Origin: Caprella mutica
Lineage: Eukaryota > Arthropoda > Malacostraca > Amphipoda > Caprellidae
NCBI GenBank assembly: GCA_947561585.1
Contig: CANNZV010000266.1
Coordinates: 547,597-611,596 of the forward strand
Direction: 5' to 3'
Length of the DNA stretch: 64,000 bases
In this document: piece after piece, positions 49,180 through 61,125 of the stretch
How the letters are laid out: each line of letters starts with the position of its first letter
Position numbering within the stretch: position 1 is the first letter of the stretch
Position numbers and translations under genes: made by a program
Notes under the pieces: model-generated
Seen by the model: the letters and a program-made list of their open reading frames with translations, nothing else
The model's database searches: none
Told to the model about the DNA's origin: nothing

Positions 49180-52100
49180 GACAATTGCCAATCACACCAG
49201 AACAATTAACAATCACACCAGAACAATTGACAATCACACCAGAACAATTTACAATTACACCAGTACAATTCACAATCACACCAGTACAATTGACAATCAC
49301 ACCAGAACAATATACAATCACACCAGAACAATTGACAATCACATCAGAACAATTTACAATCACACAAGAACAATTTACAATCACACCAGTACAATTCACA
49401 ATCACACCAGAACAATATACAATCACACCAGAACAATTGACAATCACACCAGTACAATTGCCAATCACACCAGTACAATTGCCAATCACACCAGTACAAT
49501 TGCCAATCACACCAGAACAATTAACAATCACATCAGAACAATTAACAATCACACCAGAACAATTAACAATCACACCAGAACAATTAACAATCACACCAGA
49601 ACAATTAACAATCAAACCAGTACAATTGCCAATCACACCAGAACAATTAACAATCACACCGGAACAATTGCCAATCACACCGGAACAATTGCCAATCACA
49701 CCAGAACAATTGCCAATCACACCAGAACAATTGACAATCACACCAGAACAATTAACAATCACACCAGAACAATTTACAATCACACCAGAACAATTAACAA
49801 TCACACCAGAACAATTTACAATCACACCAGAACAATTAACAATCACACCAGAACAATTAACAATCACACCAGAACAATTGACAATCACACCAGAACAATT
49901 GACAATCACACCAGTACAATTAACAATCACACCAGAACAATTGACAATCACACCAGAACAATATACAATCACACCAGAACAATTAACAATCACACCAGAA
50001 CAATTAACAATCACACCAGAACAATTAACAATCACACCAGAACAATTAACAATCACACCAGAACAATTGCCAATCACACCAGAACAATTAAAAATCACAC
50101 CAGAACAATTGACAATCAAACCAGAACAATTTACAATCACACCAGAACAATTAACAATCACACCAGAACAATTTACAATCACACCAGAACAATTAACAAT
50201 CACACCAGAACAATTAAAAATCACACCAGAACAATTGACAATCAAACCAGAACAATTTACAATCACACCAGAACAATTAACAATCACACCAGAACAATTG
50301 ACAATCACACCAGAACAATTAACAATCACACCAGAACAATTGACAATCACACCAGAACAATTGACAATCACACCAGTACAATTAACAATCACACCAGAAC
50401 AATTGACAATCACACCAGAACAATATACAATCACACCAGAACAATTAACAATCACACCAGAACAATTAACAATCACACCAGAACAATTAACAATCACACC
50501 AGAACAATTAACAATCACACCAGAACAATTAACAATCACACCAGAACAATTAACAATCACACCAGAACAATTAACAATCACACCAGAACAATTGCCAATC
50601 ACACCAGAACAATTAAAAAACACACCAGAACAATTGACAATCAAACCAGTACAATTGCCAATCACACCAGAACAATTAACAATCACACCGGAACAATTGC
50701 CAATCACACCGGAACAATTGCCAATCACACCAGAACAATTGCCAATCACACCAGAACAATTGACAATCACACCAGAACAATTAACAATCACACCAGAACA
50801 ATTTACAATCACACCAGAACAATTAACAATCACACCAGAACAATTTACAATCACACCAGAACAATTAACAATCACACCAGAACAATTAACAATCACACCA
50901 GAACAATTAACAATCACTCCAGAACAATTGCCAATCACACCAGAACTATTAAAAATCACACCAGAACAATTGCCAATCACACCAGAACAATTAACAATCA
51001 CACCAGAACAATTGCCAATCACACCAGAACAATTAAAAATCACACCAGAACAATTGAAAACCAAACCAGTACAATTGACAATCACACCAGTACAATTGCC
51101 AATCACACCAGAACAATTAACAATCACACCAGAACAATTAACAATCACACCAGAACAATTAACAATCACACCAGAACAATTTGCAATCACACCAGAACAA
51201 TTGCCAATCACACCAGAACAATTGACAATCACACCAGAACAATTGACAATCACACCAGTACAATTAACAATCACACCAGAACAATTTACAATCACACCAG
51301 AACATTATACAATCACACCAGAACAATTGCCAATCACACCAGAACAATTGACAATCACACCAGAACAATTGACAATCACACCAGAACAATTAACAATCAC
51401 ACCAGAACAATTGACAATCACACCAGAACAATTAAAAATCACACCAGAACAATTGACAATCACACCAGAACAATTTACAATCACACCAGAACAATTTACA
51501 ATCACACCAGAACAATAGCCAATCACACCAGAACAATTGACAATCACACCAGAACAATTTACAATCACACCAGAACAATAGCCAATCACACCAGAACAAT
51601 TGCCAATCACACCAGTACAATTTACAATCACACCAGAACAATTAACAATCACACCAGAACAATTGACAATCACACCAGTACAATTTACAATCACACCAGA
51701 ACAATTAACAATCACACCAGAACAATTGACAATCACACCAGAACAATTAACAATCACACCAGAACAATTTACAATCACACCAGAACAATTAACAATCACA
51801 CCAGAACAATTAAAAATCACACCAGAACAATTGACAATCAAACCAGAACAATTTACAATCACACCAGAACAATTAACAATCACACCAGAACAATTGACAA
51901 TCACACCAGAACAATTAACAATCACACCAGAACAATTGACAATCACACCAGAACAATTGACAATCGCACCAGTACAATTAACAATCACACCAGAACAATT
52001 GACAATCACACCAGAACAATATACAATCACACCAGAACAATTAACAATCACACCAGAACAATTAACAATCACACCAGAACAATTAACAATCACACCAGAA

Positions 52101-53583
52101 CAATTAACAATCACACCAGAACAATTAACAATCACACCAGAACAATTAACAATCACACCAGAACAATTGCCAATCACACCAGAACAATTAAAAAACACAC
52201 CAGAACAATTGACAATCAAATCAGTACAATTGCCAATCACACCAGAACAATTAACAATCACACCGGAACAATTGCCAATCACACCGGAACAATTGCCAAT
52301 CACACCAGAACAATTGCCAATCACACCAGAACAATTGACAATCACACCAGAACAATTAACAATCACACCAGAACAATTTACAATCACACCAGAACAATTA
52401 ACAATCACACCAGAACAATTTACAATCACACCAGAACAATTAACAATCACACCAGAACAATTAACAATCACACCAGAACAATTAACAATCACTCCAGAAC
52501 AATTGCCAATCACACCAGAACAATTAAAAATCACACCAGAACAATTGCCAATCACACCAGAACAATTAACAATCACACCAGAACAATTGCCAATCACACC
52601 AGAACAATTAAAAATCACACCAGAACAATTGAAAACCAAACCAGTACAATTGACAATCACACCAGTACAATTGCCAATCACACCAGAACAATTAACAATC
52701 ACACCAGAACAATTAACAATCACACCAAAACAATTTGCAATCACACCAGAACAATTGCCAATCACACCAGAACAATTGACAATCACACCAGAACAATTGA
52801 CAATCACACCAGTACAATTAACAATCACACCAGAACAATTTACAATCACACCAGAACAATATACAATCACACCAGAACAATTGCCAATCACACCAGAACA
52901 ATTGACAATCACACCAGAACAATTGACAATCACACCAGAACAATTAACAATCACACCAGAACAATTGACAATCACACCAGAACAATTAAAAATCACACCA
53001 GAACAATTGACAATCACACCAGAACAATTTACAATCACACCAGAACAATTTACAATCACACCAGAACAATAGCCAATCACACCAGAACAATTGACAATCA
53101 CACCAGAACAATTTACAATCACACCAGAACAATAGCCAATCACACCAGAACAATTGCCAATCACACCAGTACAATTTACAATCACACCAGAACAATTAAC
53201 AATCACACCAGAACAATTGACAATCACACCAGTACAATTTACAATCACACCAGAACAATTAACAATCACACCAGAACAAATGACAATCACACCAGTACAA
53301 TTAACAATCACACCAGAACAATTGACAATCACACCAGAACAATATACAATCACACCAGAACAATTGCCAATCACACCAGAACAATTGACAATCACACCAG
53401 TACAATTGCAATCACACCAGAACAATATACAATCACACCAGAACAATTGACAATCACACCAGAACAATTTACAATCACACCAGAACAATTGCCAATCACA
53501 CCAGAACAATTTACAATCACACCAGTATAATTCACAATCACACCAGAACAATATACAATCACACCAGTACAATTGACAATCAC
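49180..53583 (+). repeat. 21-bp minisatellite, 4.4 kb, about 210 copies
   Basis: Unit CAATCACACCAGAACAATTGA with variants at the last bases (TTAA, TTTA, TTGC, ATATA) and AGAAC/AGTAC. Blocks recur at larger scale. The AAAAAACACACC variant sits at 50611 and 52186 (1575 bp, 75 units), and the AACAATAGCC variant at 51511 and 53065 (1554 bp, 74 units), so about 1.55 kb was duplicated in tandem with one unit later lost. The ATCAAACCAGTAC block at 49611 recurs at 50640 (1029 bp, 49 units). No indels within units are evident, which keeps one plus frame open for 1458 codons and minus frames for over 700. Confidence 0.98.
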
Positions 53584-53771
53584 GATATAAGATATGAGAA
53601 AAGTTTCTACAGAAAGTATATATAGTGAAGTATGCAACTTGGCAACTTGCAAAGGGAAACAAAAACCTTTTTTTTTAATTTATTGACGCAAGATTGTTTT
53701 TCAAGTTCAAATTTTCCTGTAATTCCATAGGTATACTCAACAAAATCACACTTCTCATGGCAATAACTAAC

Positions 53772-53903
53772 CTCTTTTTGAGAGACAAACATCGTATCTC
53801 AGATTAGTTGCCATAACAACGTGACATTCTCCAATGTAAATAATCACTAGGCAGACCATAATATGCTTTGGGGAATTGAGATTTTCACTTCGAGTTGCAC
53901 ATC
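53772..53903 (-). CDS. Candidate internal coding exon (hypothetical)
   Basis: On the minus strand a long pyrimidine-rich tract (TCTCTTTTTCTTTTC) ends in TTTGCAG just before 53903. The 132-bp block ends at 53772 with AAAAGAG next to GTTAGT, a good donor. The block is open in one frame, CATRSENLNSPKHIMVC to CLSKR, starts and ends in the same phase, and has a more balanced base composition than its flanks. Four Cys are spaced through 44 residues. An alternative is an unspliced frame from ATG 53988 in which the pyrimidine tract encodes a hydrophobic signal-like segment. I do not recognise the protein and found no partner exon. Confidence 0.35.
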
Positions 53904-53994
53904 CTGCAAAGAAAAGAAAAAGAGATAAAAAAATAGGGAATAGTAAAAGAAAATTATTGTCAAAATCTGCATTCCTGTCAAAACACATCAGAAA

Positions 53995-54150
53995 ATTTTG
54001 TAGTTATCGGGCAGTTTCACAATTTTGATCATATAAGAAAAATATAAATAACAAAAATTATTGAACTGTTATTTTAAGTAGTATAACAGGTAAATATCAA
54101 TTATTATATATTTTTTTTATATGATTGAAAAAGTGGAACTGCACTTATTC
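53995..54150. mobile_element. Palindromic MITE family P, copy F (core shortened)
   Basis: Left arm TAGTTATCGGGCAGTTTCAC then TTTTGATCATATAAG; right arm ATATGATTGAAAAAGTGG then AACTGCAC. The central palindrome is largely lost. Confidence 0.75.
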
Positions 54151-54944
54151 TATGCAGTATAATAATATATTATTGTGTATATAGAGATATAATAATTTTA
54201 TTCAAGTTAATTTACAGTAAATTTTTCAATGAGACTAAATTGAAATTTCTTTGGATAATTTCACGATTGTGTAACGAGTAATTAGTACTCCACATAATTT
54301 AGATTAGAGTAATCGTATAGTATGCCAGTTATATAGTAAATTGTATTACATTTCCATTAATCTATTTTTGCTATATAAAGGGACCGTTTAAAAGTTCAAC
54401 AAACTCTTAAGAATCTGCATAAAGAAGCCATGAACGTAGCGCAGTTTATTACTTCAGTGTAGGAGATAATATTCAGAGAACTGGTCATTAGTTTCCCTTT
54501 TTATTACTTGTAGACAATTGTAAGTTGAGTGTAATTCTCCTCGCGCCTCATTTCCACAGTTTTGTGGGGATTATCCACAGAACATAAAACAAGTCACATC
54601 CGTTATAGTATTCATACCAAGAGATGGGGAATTAGAAATGAAGAAAATGTTACTTGGATAACATTGAAATGAAACAGTAAAAAGTTCTGATAATAAAAAT
54701 AGATCAAGAATTGCGTATATGCATAAATATGTATAATACCTATTAATGAATATAACCATTAATATACACTTGGCAATTCATCACAATAGTTACATCTACG
54801 ATATTATTGGTTGATTTGTATTCCTGTATTTTAAGTATTAAATGTTAGAAAATAAATATTTAATTTACATGAAAAATCATTTCAAAAATGAAAAAATGGA
54901 GAAATATGTTTGCACTAATTCAAGATATGATATGTTAAAAATAA
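54151..54944. other. No gene recognised
   Basis: AT-rich spacer. Confidence 0.45.
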
Positions 54945-55041
54945 AATAGTAATTAAAATGACGAGTTACAATATATTGAATTATATATTATTTTCTTACA
55001 GTATCGAAAATATGGAAGAGACCAATAACTCGGAACTAAAT
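54945..55041. mobile_element. Palindromic MITE family P, right-half fragment
   Basis: AATTAAAATGACGAGTTA and then TATCGAAAATATGGAAGAG, ending CCAATAACTCGGAAC, match the right half of copies C and E. It abuts the Tc1-like element at 55045. Confidence 0.7.
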
Positions 55042-55044
55042 CTA

Positions 55045-56617
55045 AACTGCGTTTATCGCTTTATTGCAGATCACTATTTTGTGAATAATTTCAATAATAT
55101 TGATCGCACAGTAGTGAAACTTTGGTCACTGGAAGATTGCTTCTATGTTAGTATCTTGCTGAAATATTTTTTCAATCCATGAGAAAATTGGAAAGTTATG
55201 AACGTTTATGTATTTTGAAGTCATTTTAACTGTTCATCGCTTTATTGCAGCTCTGTGAAAAAGCCAAAAAATGGGCGATTAACTTCTACCGAGAGGGTAA
55301 AATTGTAGCAGGTCCTGCAGAAGGGAGGACTCTTCTATATTTAGCTTTATAACTTGGAAGGGATAAGAGAACAATAGTTTATTTTGTGGAAAATTCCGAC
55401 ACAAACCCAAGGAGAGATGAGGGTAAGAGAAAAAGAATTTCCCCTCGAAATATGTGAAAAATACGCAGGCAGGTCATAAGGCAGGTCATAAGGCAGCTAA
55501 ATGATACTAGTGCCTCCATTTTTGACAAGGCTGTCATTGGTCTTACGTCAAAACAGTCCTGATGTAATGTCTCAAATGAAACGGTCGGAAATGCTCAATG
55601 GGGCTTAAGACCAGAGAACAGGGCAATCAAGTCATGTGAGTCTCTCACTTGATGCCCAGAGATGTGGGGAAAGAAGTTGTAACCCTTCAAGCATGAGTTT
55701 GTTCGAAGTAATACAAGAAAATCATCTTTTGCCAACGAGATAATTGCAAACTATTAGGACAAGGGAACAAGTACTCAACAAAAGAGGCAATGTAGGATTG
55801 GATTGTTAGGTTTACACCCTCTGGTACTCGGAGAGGGTCAATTAACGTTTCAACAATGATGCCCGCTTAAAACATAAAGCCACAGCCTCCTTGTTGACGA
55901 CGAAACCAGTGTGGATAAACAGCTCCAGTAGGATTCAAACTTTAACCCATCCATCCAGACAATCAAGTGTGGCTCTTTCCTCATCTGTTCAAAGAACAAG
56001 TAGGAAGTTTGTTTTCATGTAATTCTGTGTACATCGAATGCCTTTTTCCTTATGGGTCTTGTCCATAGGAGGCCTGGAAATGGGCTTAACGTTCCTCTTC
56101 GTCTCATTTAAGACACTGTTTGGACGAATAACCAATGACAGCCTTGTCGAAAATTGAGGCACTAGTGTTATTTGGCTGCCTTATAACCTGTCTGGGTAGT
56201 TTTTGCATATTTTTCGAGGGGAAAAGCTTTTCCTCGTACCCTCATCTCTCCTTGGGTTGGTGTCGGGATTTTCCACAAAATAAACTATTGTTCTCTTATC
56301 CCTTCCAAGTTATAAAGCTAAATATAGAAGAGTTCTCCCTTCTGCAGGACCTGCTACAATTTTATCCTCTCGGTAGAAGTTAATCGCCCATTTTTTGGCT
56401 TTTTCACAGAGCTGCAATAAAGCGATGGACAGTTAAAATGACTTCAAAATACATAAACGTTCATAACTTTCCAATTTTCTCATGGATTGAAAAAATATTT
56501 CAGCAAGATACTAACATAGAAGCAATCTTCCAGTGACCAAAGTTTCACTACTGTGCAATCAATATTATTGAAATTATTCACAAAATAGTGATCTGCAATA
56601 AAGCGATAAACGCAGTT
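55045..56617 (-). mobile_element. Tc1-like element with IR/DR ends and head-to-head duplication
   Basis: TA at 55043-55044 and 56618-56619 flanks ends AACTGCGTTTATCGCTTTAT and its complement. Each end carries a second direct copy of the motif, TCATCGCTTTATTGCAG, about 190 bp further in (55231 and, inverted, about 56415-56435). This IR/DR layout is known from Sleeping Beauty, Minos and relatives. Inverted similarity continues well past these ends, for about 515 bp in total per side (55045-55560 and 56130-56617), so it includes the N-terminal half of the transposase on both sides. The central part holds the C-terminal half once. Confidence 0.8.
55575..56400 (-). pseudogene. Tc1-like transposase pseudogene
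   Basis: On the minus strand the N-terminal part, in the right arm, gives YREGKIVAGPAEGR and, in its better-preserved left-arm mirror (plus strand, 55290-55500), GRDKRTIVYFVENSD and RKRISPRN, a helix-turn-helix followed by a basic linker. The central part reads GGCGFMF then GIIVET and PEGVNLTI, as in Tc1-type enzymes (GGGSVMVW block). The final catalytic block reads GLKPIEHF in place of SPDLNPIENLW, keeping Glu. Stops and frameshifts are frequent. The second Asp could not be placed. Old and inactive. Confidence 0.6.
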
Positions 56618-56989
56618 TATTGGAACGGAAATGAGGGAAGATCGAGTGGTTCTTATTCATGGAATGAGAAGCAGATCTATTCTCTGAAAATTATTCATTG
56701 ACTTCAAAATAACTTATTATTAATACTTTCAGATTGCGAGAAGAATCTGTTTCGGAAAAATTATTGAAATAAATAAATTGATTTCATGTAAAATTAAATA
56801 TGTATTTTTCTTAAATATGTTCATTTATTTTTTTGTACTTAAAGTGTCTCTCATAAGTAATATATAATATGAATGGAGTAGGTTATACTAATAAAGTTAT
56901 ACCTCTAGGTCCCCACACATACCCCTTATGGGTATGCAAGCGGGCTTCACAAAGTACTGTTGTTTTCTCTGTCTGTGGGATAGTCGAGA
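56618..56989. other. No gene recognised
   Basis: AT-rich spacer between the Tc1-like element and the conserved-gene fragment. Confidence 0.45.
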
Positions 56990-57570
56990 TGCATCCCAGC
57001 ATTACAAGAAGAAAGACTGGGGTTCTAGAAGCAATTTTGTTCTTGGCTAACACAGCGTCCAAGAGAACCCTCCGGTGGACATGACTAAGGTGCTTCTTCC
57101 TCCTCTTCACATCAAGCTTGGTTTAATGAAGGATTTCGTGAAGGCGTTGGAACATGGTGCTGCCTTCCAATTCTTGTCAATTTCTATACTGTGTTCCCAG
57201 ATCTTAGTGCTGATAAGCTCAAAGAGGGATCCTTTGTCGAACCTCAGATGCGAGGAGTGCTGAAGGATATTGATTATGAGGAATTTCTTAACTTAAAAGA
57301 ATTGAGAGCTTGTGAAGCATTGAAGTAAGTATGTAGGGGCTTCCTTGGTACTACACGCGTACCAGATTACCATGCCTTTAAAGTTAAACTGTTAAAGTCT
57401 TACGAGGACATATAGGGTGATGAATGTCACTCAAGATTCATTTTCTCCATTTTCACCTCAACTTCTTCCCGCCAAACCTTGTGGCAGTGACTGATGAGCA
57501 TGGAGAAAGATTCCACCAAGATATTATGAAGATTCAGAGCAACTCTCAATGCAAATGGAACCCCAGCATG
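56990..57570 (+). pseudogene. Conserved metazoan gene fragment, 5' part (split by FB-B)
   Basis: Readable in shifting frames: HYKKKDWGSRSNFVLG, then VLLPPLHIKLGLMKDFVKAL, then FPDLSADKLKEGSFVEPQ (partly frameshifted), MSLKIHFLHFHLNFFP and DEHGERFHQDIMKI, stopping at WNPSM. The PPLHIKLGLMK ... DEHGERFHQDI order matches a family I know as multicopy 'uncharacterized' proteins in arthropods, cnidarians and other animals; function is not established. At least two frameshifts and stops make it a pseudogene. Less AT-rich than its surroundings, as expected for former coding DNA. The fragment continues at 59183 after the foldback. Confidence 0.7.
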
Positions 57571-59182
57571 GGTTCTAGGTAAATTCCCCCGCGGAAAATT
57601 CCACCACGGAAAGTTCCACCAAGAAAATTCCACCACGGAAAATTCCACCGCATAATACTGGATTTCATTTACAGAAGGTATAACATTTAATAAAAAAACT
57701 GATTTAAATAAAAATTTGTTTTTTTGTGGTAACTGAACAACATTTCATTAGTTAGAAATTTAAGAAATTATAAGAATATGTTATGTTAAGTGAAGGACTA
57801 AGATATAAGCTAAGACGAACTTAGGAAATAATAGATAGTTCAAACAATCTTTTAAATATGAATCTGCCCCAGTGATCAACAATTTAGATTCCATTTAATT
57901 CTACTTTAAACATATATACATTTGTTGAAACTGAAATTAAGGCTAATGTTTTGTTTGTAATACAAATTATATAATTATCACACAGAGAAAGGATTAGTTA
58001 AATCAAATTTGATTTGTTTTGACTCATATGAAAGGGTTATTTTTGCGCCTACCAACGTGGTGAGTTGCAGGTACTACTTAAAAGTAGTTAAATTGACGTG
58101 GGTTAAAGCAAAACAGTCGTTTTGACTCACTCCTAAACTTAAAAAAAAGTAGCGCCAACTTGCAAAGTAAGTTAACTTATACACCAGATAAATTGGATTA
58201 ACAGTTTTTGTGAGTTCCTATAATACACTCTGTCATAGTAGTTTTAACATACTTTAAAATTCTCAAAAATGTAACTTTTAACTCTCATAGTAAGTTGATT
58301 CAATCTATAAAATGAATTGAATTAACTAATGTTTGATGACACACCATGTCATAGTTGTTTTAATACACATGAAAACATGAATAAAGTCTAACCAACTCAC
58401 GTAATAAATTGAATCAAAGCATCTATTGGTGACCAATGTGATATGAGTATACTTTTTTCTCTGTGTATCACCCAACTTTTTAATTGTACCAATATAAATT
58501 TCAATTTTAATCAGCGACGATAAAAGGTGGAATTAAAAAATAAATTTGACACGTACCGAAATAAAATATTTAATTATTATCGATACATTTTAATAAAATA
58601 ACAGAAAAATTTTATAGCTGAAACTTTCTGAAACTGTTTAATAATGTCTATTGAAATTATTACAGAAGAAAGTTTAAATATGATGCGTTTCAACTAAATT
58701 TTGAAAATAAAGATAAAAAGGTAAATTGGGGTACAGTAACCAATTTCGATCCGAAACCACAGACACACGAATAAAAATCATAAATTTAAAACTCACAAAG
58801 ATATATAAATCATAACATAATATAAATCTTTAGCTATGCAACATCTTAATATAAATTCGGTTCAGCAGGTCACTAAATAAGAATTATAGACACTAGAAAC
58901 ATGATTGTCATATTCTGCTTAATATTAACCTTTTCAATAATGAATATATACCTAACAATATTCAATTTTGTATCAAATAATATAATCTGAACTTTAGTGT
59001 TTCTGTTGATAGATTCAAGAAGGTAAATTTAGCAGTGTTATAATCTCTTCATTTATACTGTTTTTTGTATAGTTTTTCAAAATGGTGGAATCTTCCACGG
59101 TGGTATTTTTATACATCTGGCATATATGACGCCGGTGGAATCTTCCTGGTGGAACTTTCCACGGTGGATTTTACCGGCCACG
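57571..59182. mobile_element. Foldback element FB-B with different minisatellite arms
   Basis: The left end GGTTCTAGGTAAATTCC is identical to the FB-A left end for 15 bases. On the opposite strand the right end is CGTGGCCGGTAAAATCC. Arms carry an AAATTCCACCACGG-type array (57585-57650, and inverted about 59080-59170), unrelated to the FB-A unit. The putative 9-bp target duplication is CCCAGCATG (57562-57570) and CCCGGTATG (59183-59191), two transitions apart. Insertion split a conserved gene fragment. It contains block S at 57980-58465. No transposase was found. Confidence 0.8.
57980..58465 (-). mobile_element. Block S, copy 2 (inside FB-B)
   Basis: Reverse complement of 28686-29160 over its full length with scattered substitutions. 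Ends CACACAGAGAAAGG and CTTTTTTCTCTGTGTA are inverted. Flanks TATCA-like on both sides may be a short duplication, but the copy in FB-A does not confirm a size. Confidence 0.75.
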
Positions 59183-59290
59183 CCCGGTATGATTGGGGCT
59201 TCTGCTGGATGCTCTTGCATGAAATCCCGGAGGCCAAAATTCACCAGATTCTCTCAAGAAAACACACTTTCGACTGCCTGTGGTACTATT
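59183..59290 (+). pseudogene. Conserved metazoan gene fragment, 3' part
   Basis: Reads FCWMLLHEIPEAKIHQILSR then KHTF, matching the segment that follows NPSMLADYCW in the same family (CW.L.R.IPEAK pattern). It begins at the right target duplication of FB-B, so 57570 and 59192 were once adjacent. One small frame difference lies at the junction. Confidence 0.6.
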
Positions 59291-61038
59291 AAATGTGTAA
59301 TTGTGTCACCTATATAAGTATATTGATTCAATCAGTGTTCTTTATCTCTCCTGATTTATCTGTTATAGGCTGCTCAAACTCTTAAAATGTGCAAAAATAT
59401 TCTTTTAAAGTTCACATGCATATAATGACTTGAGAGCTATTTTTCAATTTCAAGAGAAAGTTATTTTAAATTCCGTTGTCAATAAAATTATCTATTTATA
59501 TATAATTTGAATTCAAAATACCAATTCTCGTGAACTTATTTCTGTTCACCGATTCATTCATTATCAATAAGAAAATATCTTATTCCATATTTTGAAAATA
59601 GACAACCGCATTTTCCACACTCGTGCCACAGAAAAAACGGCACACATTTCTATCTTCAAGGAAGAGTATCTGCTTCCATCACTTTGATTGATGCTACCAA
59701 GTTTTCTTCTTTGTTTATTTACAAGTAAAATCTGAATGAAATATCTGAATATTTTTCTCAGCTGCATAATTTCTATTGTCTGACCCACTCACCCCCCCCC
59801 CCCTGTGGGAGGTTTCTTATCATCGCGGTAAGTCTCTGATTTTATTGATGCTTTACTCTTTCTGAACTCTCATGCGACTTTGAATTTGAATTCTCAGCAG
59901 AAAAGAGATGGCCGAGTCACTGTAAAGTGAGAGGAGGAGAGCGTTTTCTCTTCAATTTATTAGAATTTTATCACCAAAGAGGACGTCATAATGTGTGATC
60001 AGATGAAGATATTTTACCTTTCGAATACCAATTTTATAGAAAGAGGAAAGCAAACAAGAAAATATCACTATACGATACACTTCTATATGAGCTTTTCTTA
60101 TCCTGAATATGCAAAATACAAATCTTCAGGATGATGTTAGTGAAATTTGAATATTTAACTTTTGACAAGTTATGCAATGTATAACTTGGTGTAAATAAAA
60201 TCGTATATTATTGAATTAATCTATGACCAATGATAATCTACTCAAAAAAATCTGGGACTGTATTTCCCTGAATCACTGGGAGGAGTGAATATGGCCGTAA
60301 TCATTTCGTAGCTCTAATAAATCGTAATTATATATGTTCTCATCATTTATCACAATTTTATTTAAATATAAATTATTTTAAATATTATAACAGTGAAATT
60401 CTTAATGAAGTAATTCTTTGAAGGTCCTCTCCAGGCTCCCGGAAAAAAATGAGTTTATTACATATTATTGTAGAAATAAGGTTTATGATCATTATTCTGC
60501 AAACCGCATGCAATTCGGTTCATGTTATTATTTTCTTTTAAAGTTTTTAATACTCTGTGTGCAACAATAGACCGAATCACTTACCTGACGCTGAAGATAA
60601 CACTCTTTGTTTTGATTTCAAATATGAATTTATAAATAAACAATGCGTATTCGACCTTTTTTTAAGTATTAATTGTTTTATGAACTATATAAATAATTTT
60701 CTATAATAAGTTTATCTAATTTTATACCTTCACACGAATATTAAATGAATTTTTATTATACCTATTATCTACTTGACAATCAAAACAAATGGTGTACATT
60801 CTTCTTCTTCAGACTAAAAATTAGAAAGTCGGAAGTAAAATAGGTATTGTAGAGTTTTGATTATAGAAATTTTCAAAAAGCATATAAAATTAAAAACTTG
60901 CTATCAAATTTCATGGGGTTTACAGCAAAATAATGAGAAATATTAGTCATATTGACTATAACAAAAAAAAATTGTTTGGAGTGGACCTTAAAGTTTACCT
61001 CTAAGATTCTTTCTCAAGTATTTTACTATTTAGCTTCA
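59291..61038. other. No gene recognised
   Basis: About 1.7 kb with no supported gene. A run of 12 C lies at 59792-59803. Confidence 0.45.
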
Positions 61039-61125
61039 TGCAGACTCATGGCTTACTTAATTACAAAGTATATTTATATTTTTATTATAATTATATACTA
61101 GAATTAAGTAAGCCATGGCAGACTG
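61039..61125. mobile_element. Very small palindromic element
   Basis: CAGACTCATGGCTTACTTAA at the left and its near complement TTAAGTAAGCCATGGCAGACTG at the right form arms of about 30 bp around an AT-rich loop. Related CATGGCAGACTAA motifs occur at 32170 and 46785. Confidence 0.55.

Noticed and set aside
49154..53530. Open frame of 1458 codons (NHTRTI-type repeats) and minus-strand frames of over 700 codons
   Set aside because: The 21-bp unit is a multiple of 3 and contains no stop, so several frames on both strands stay open. No splice signals or flanking unique coding sequence support a gene.
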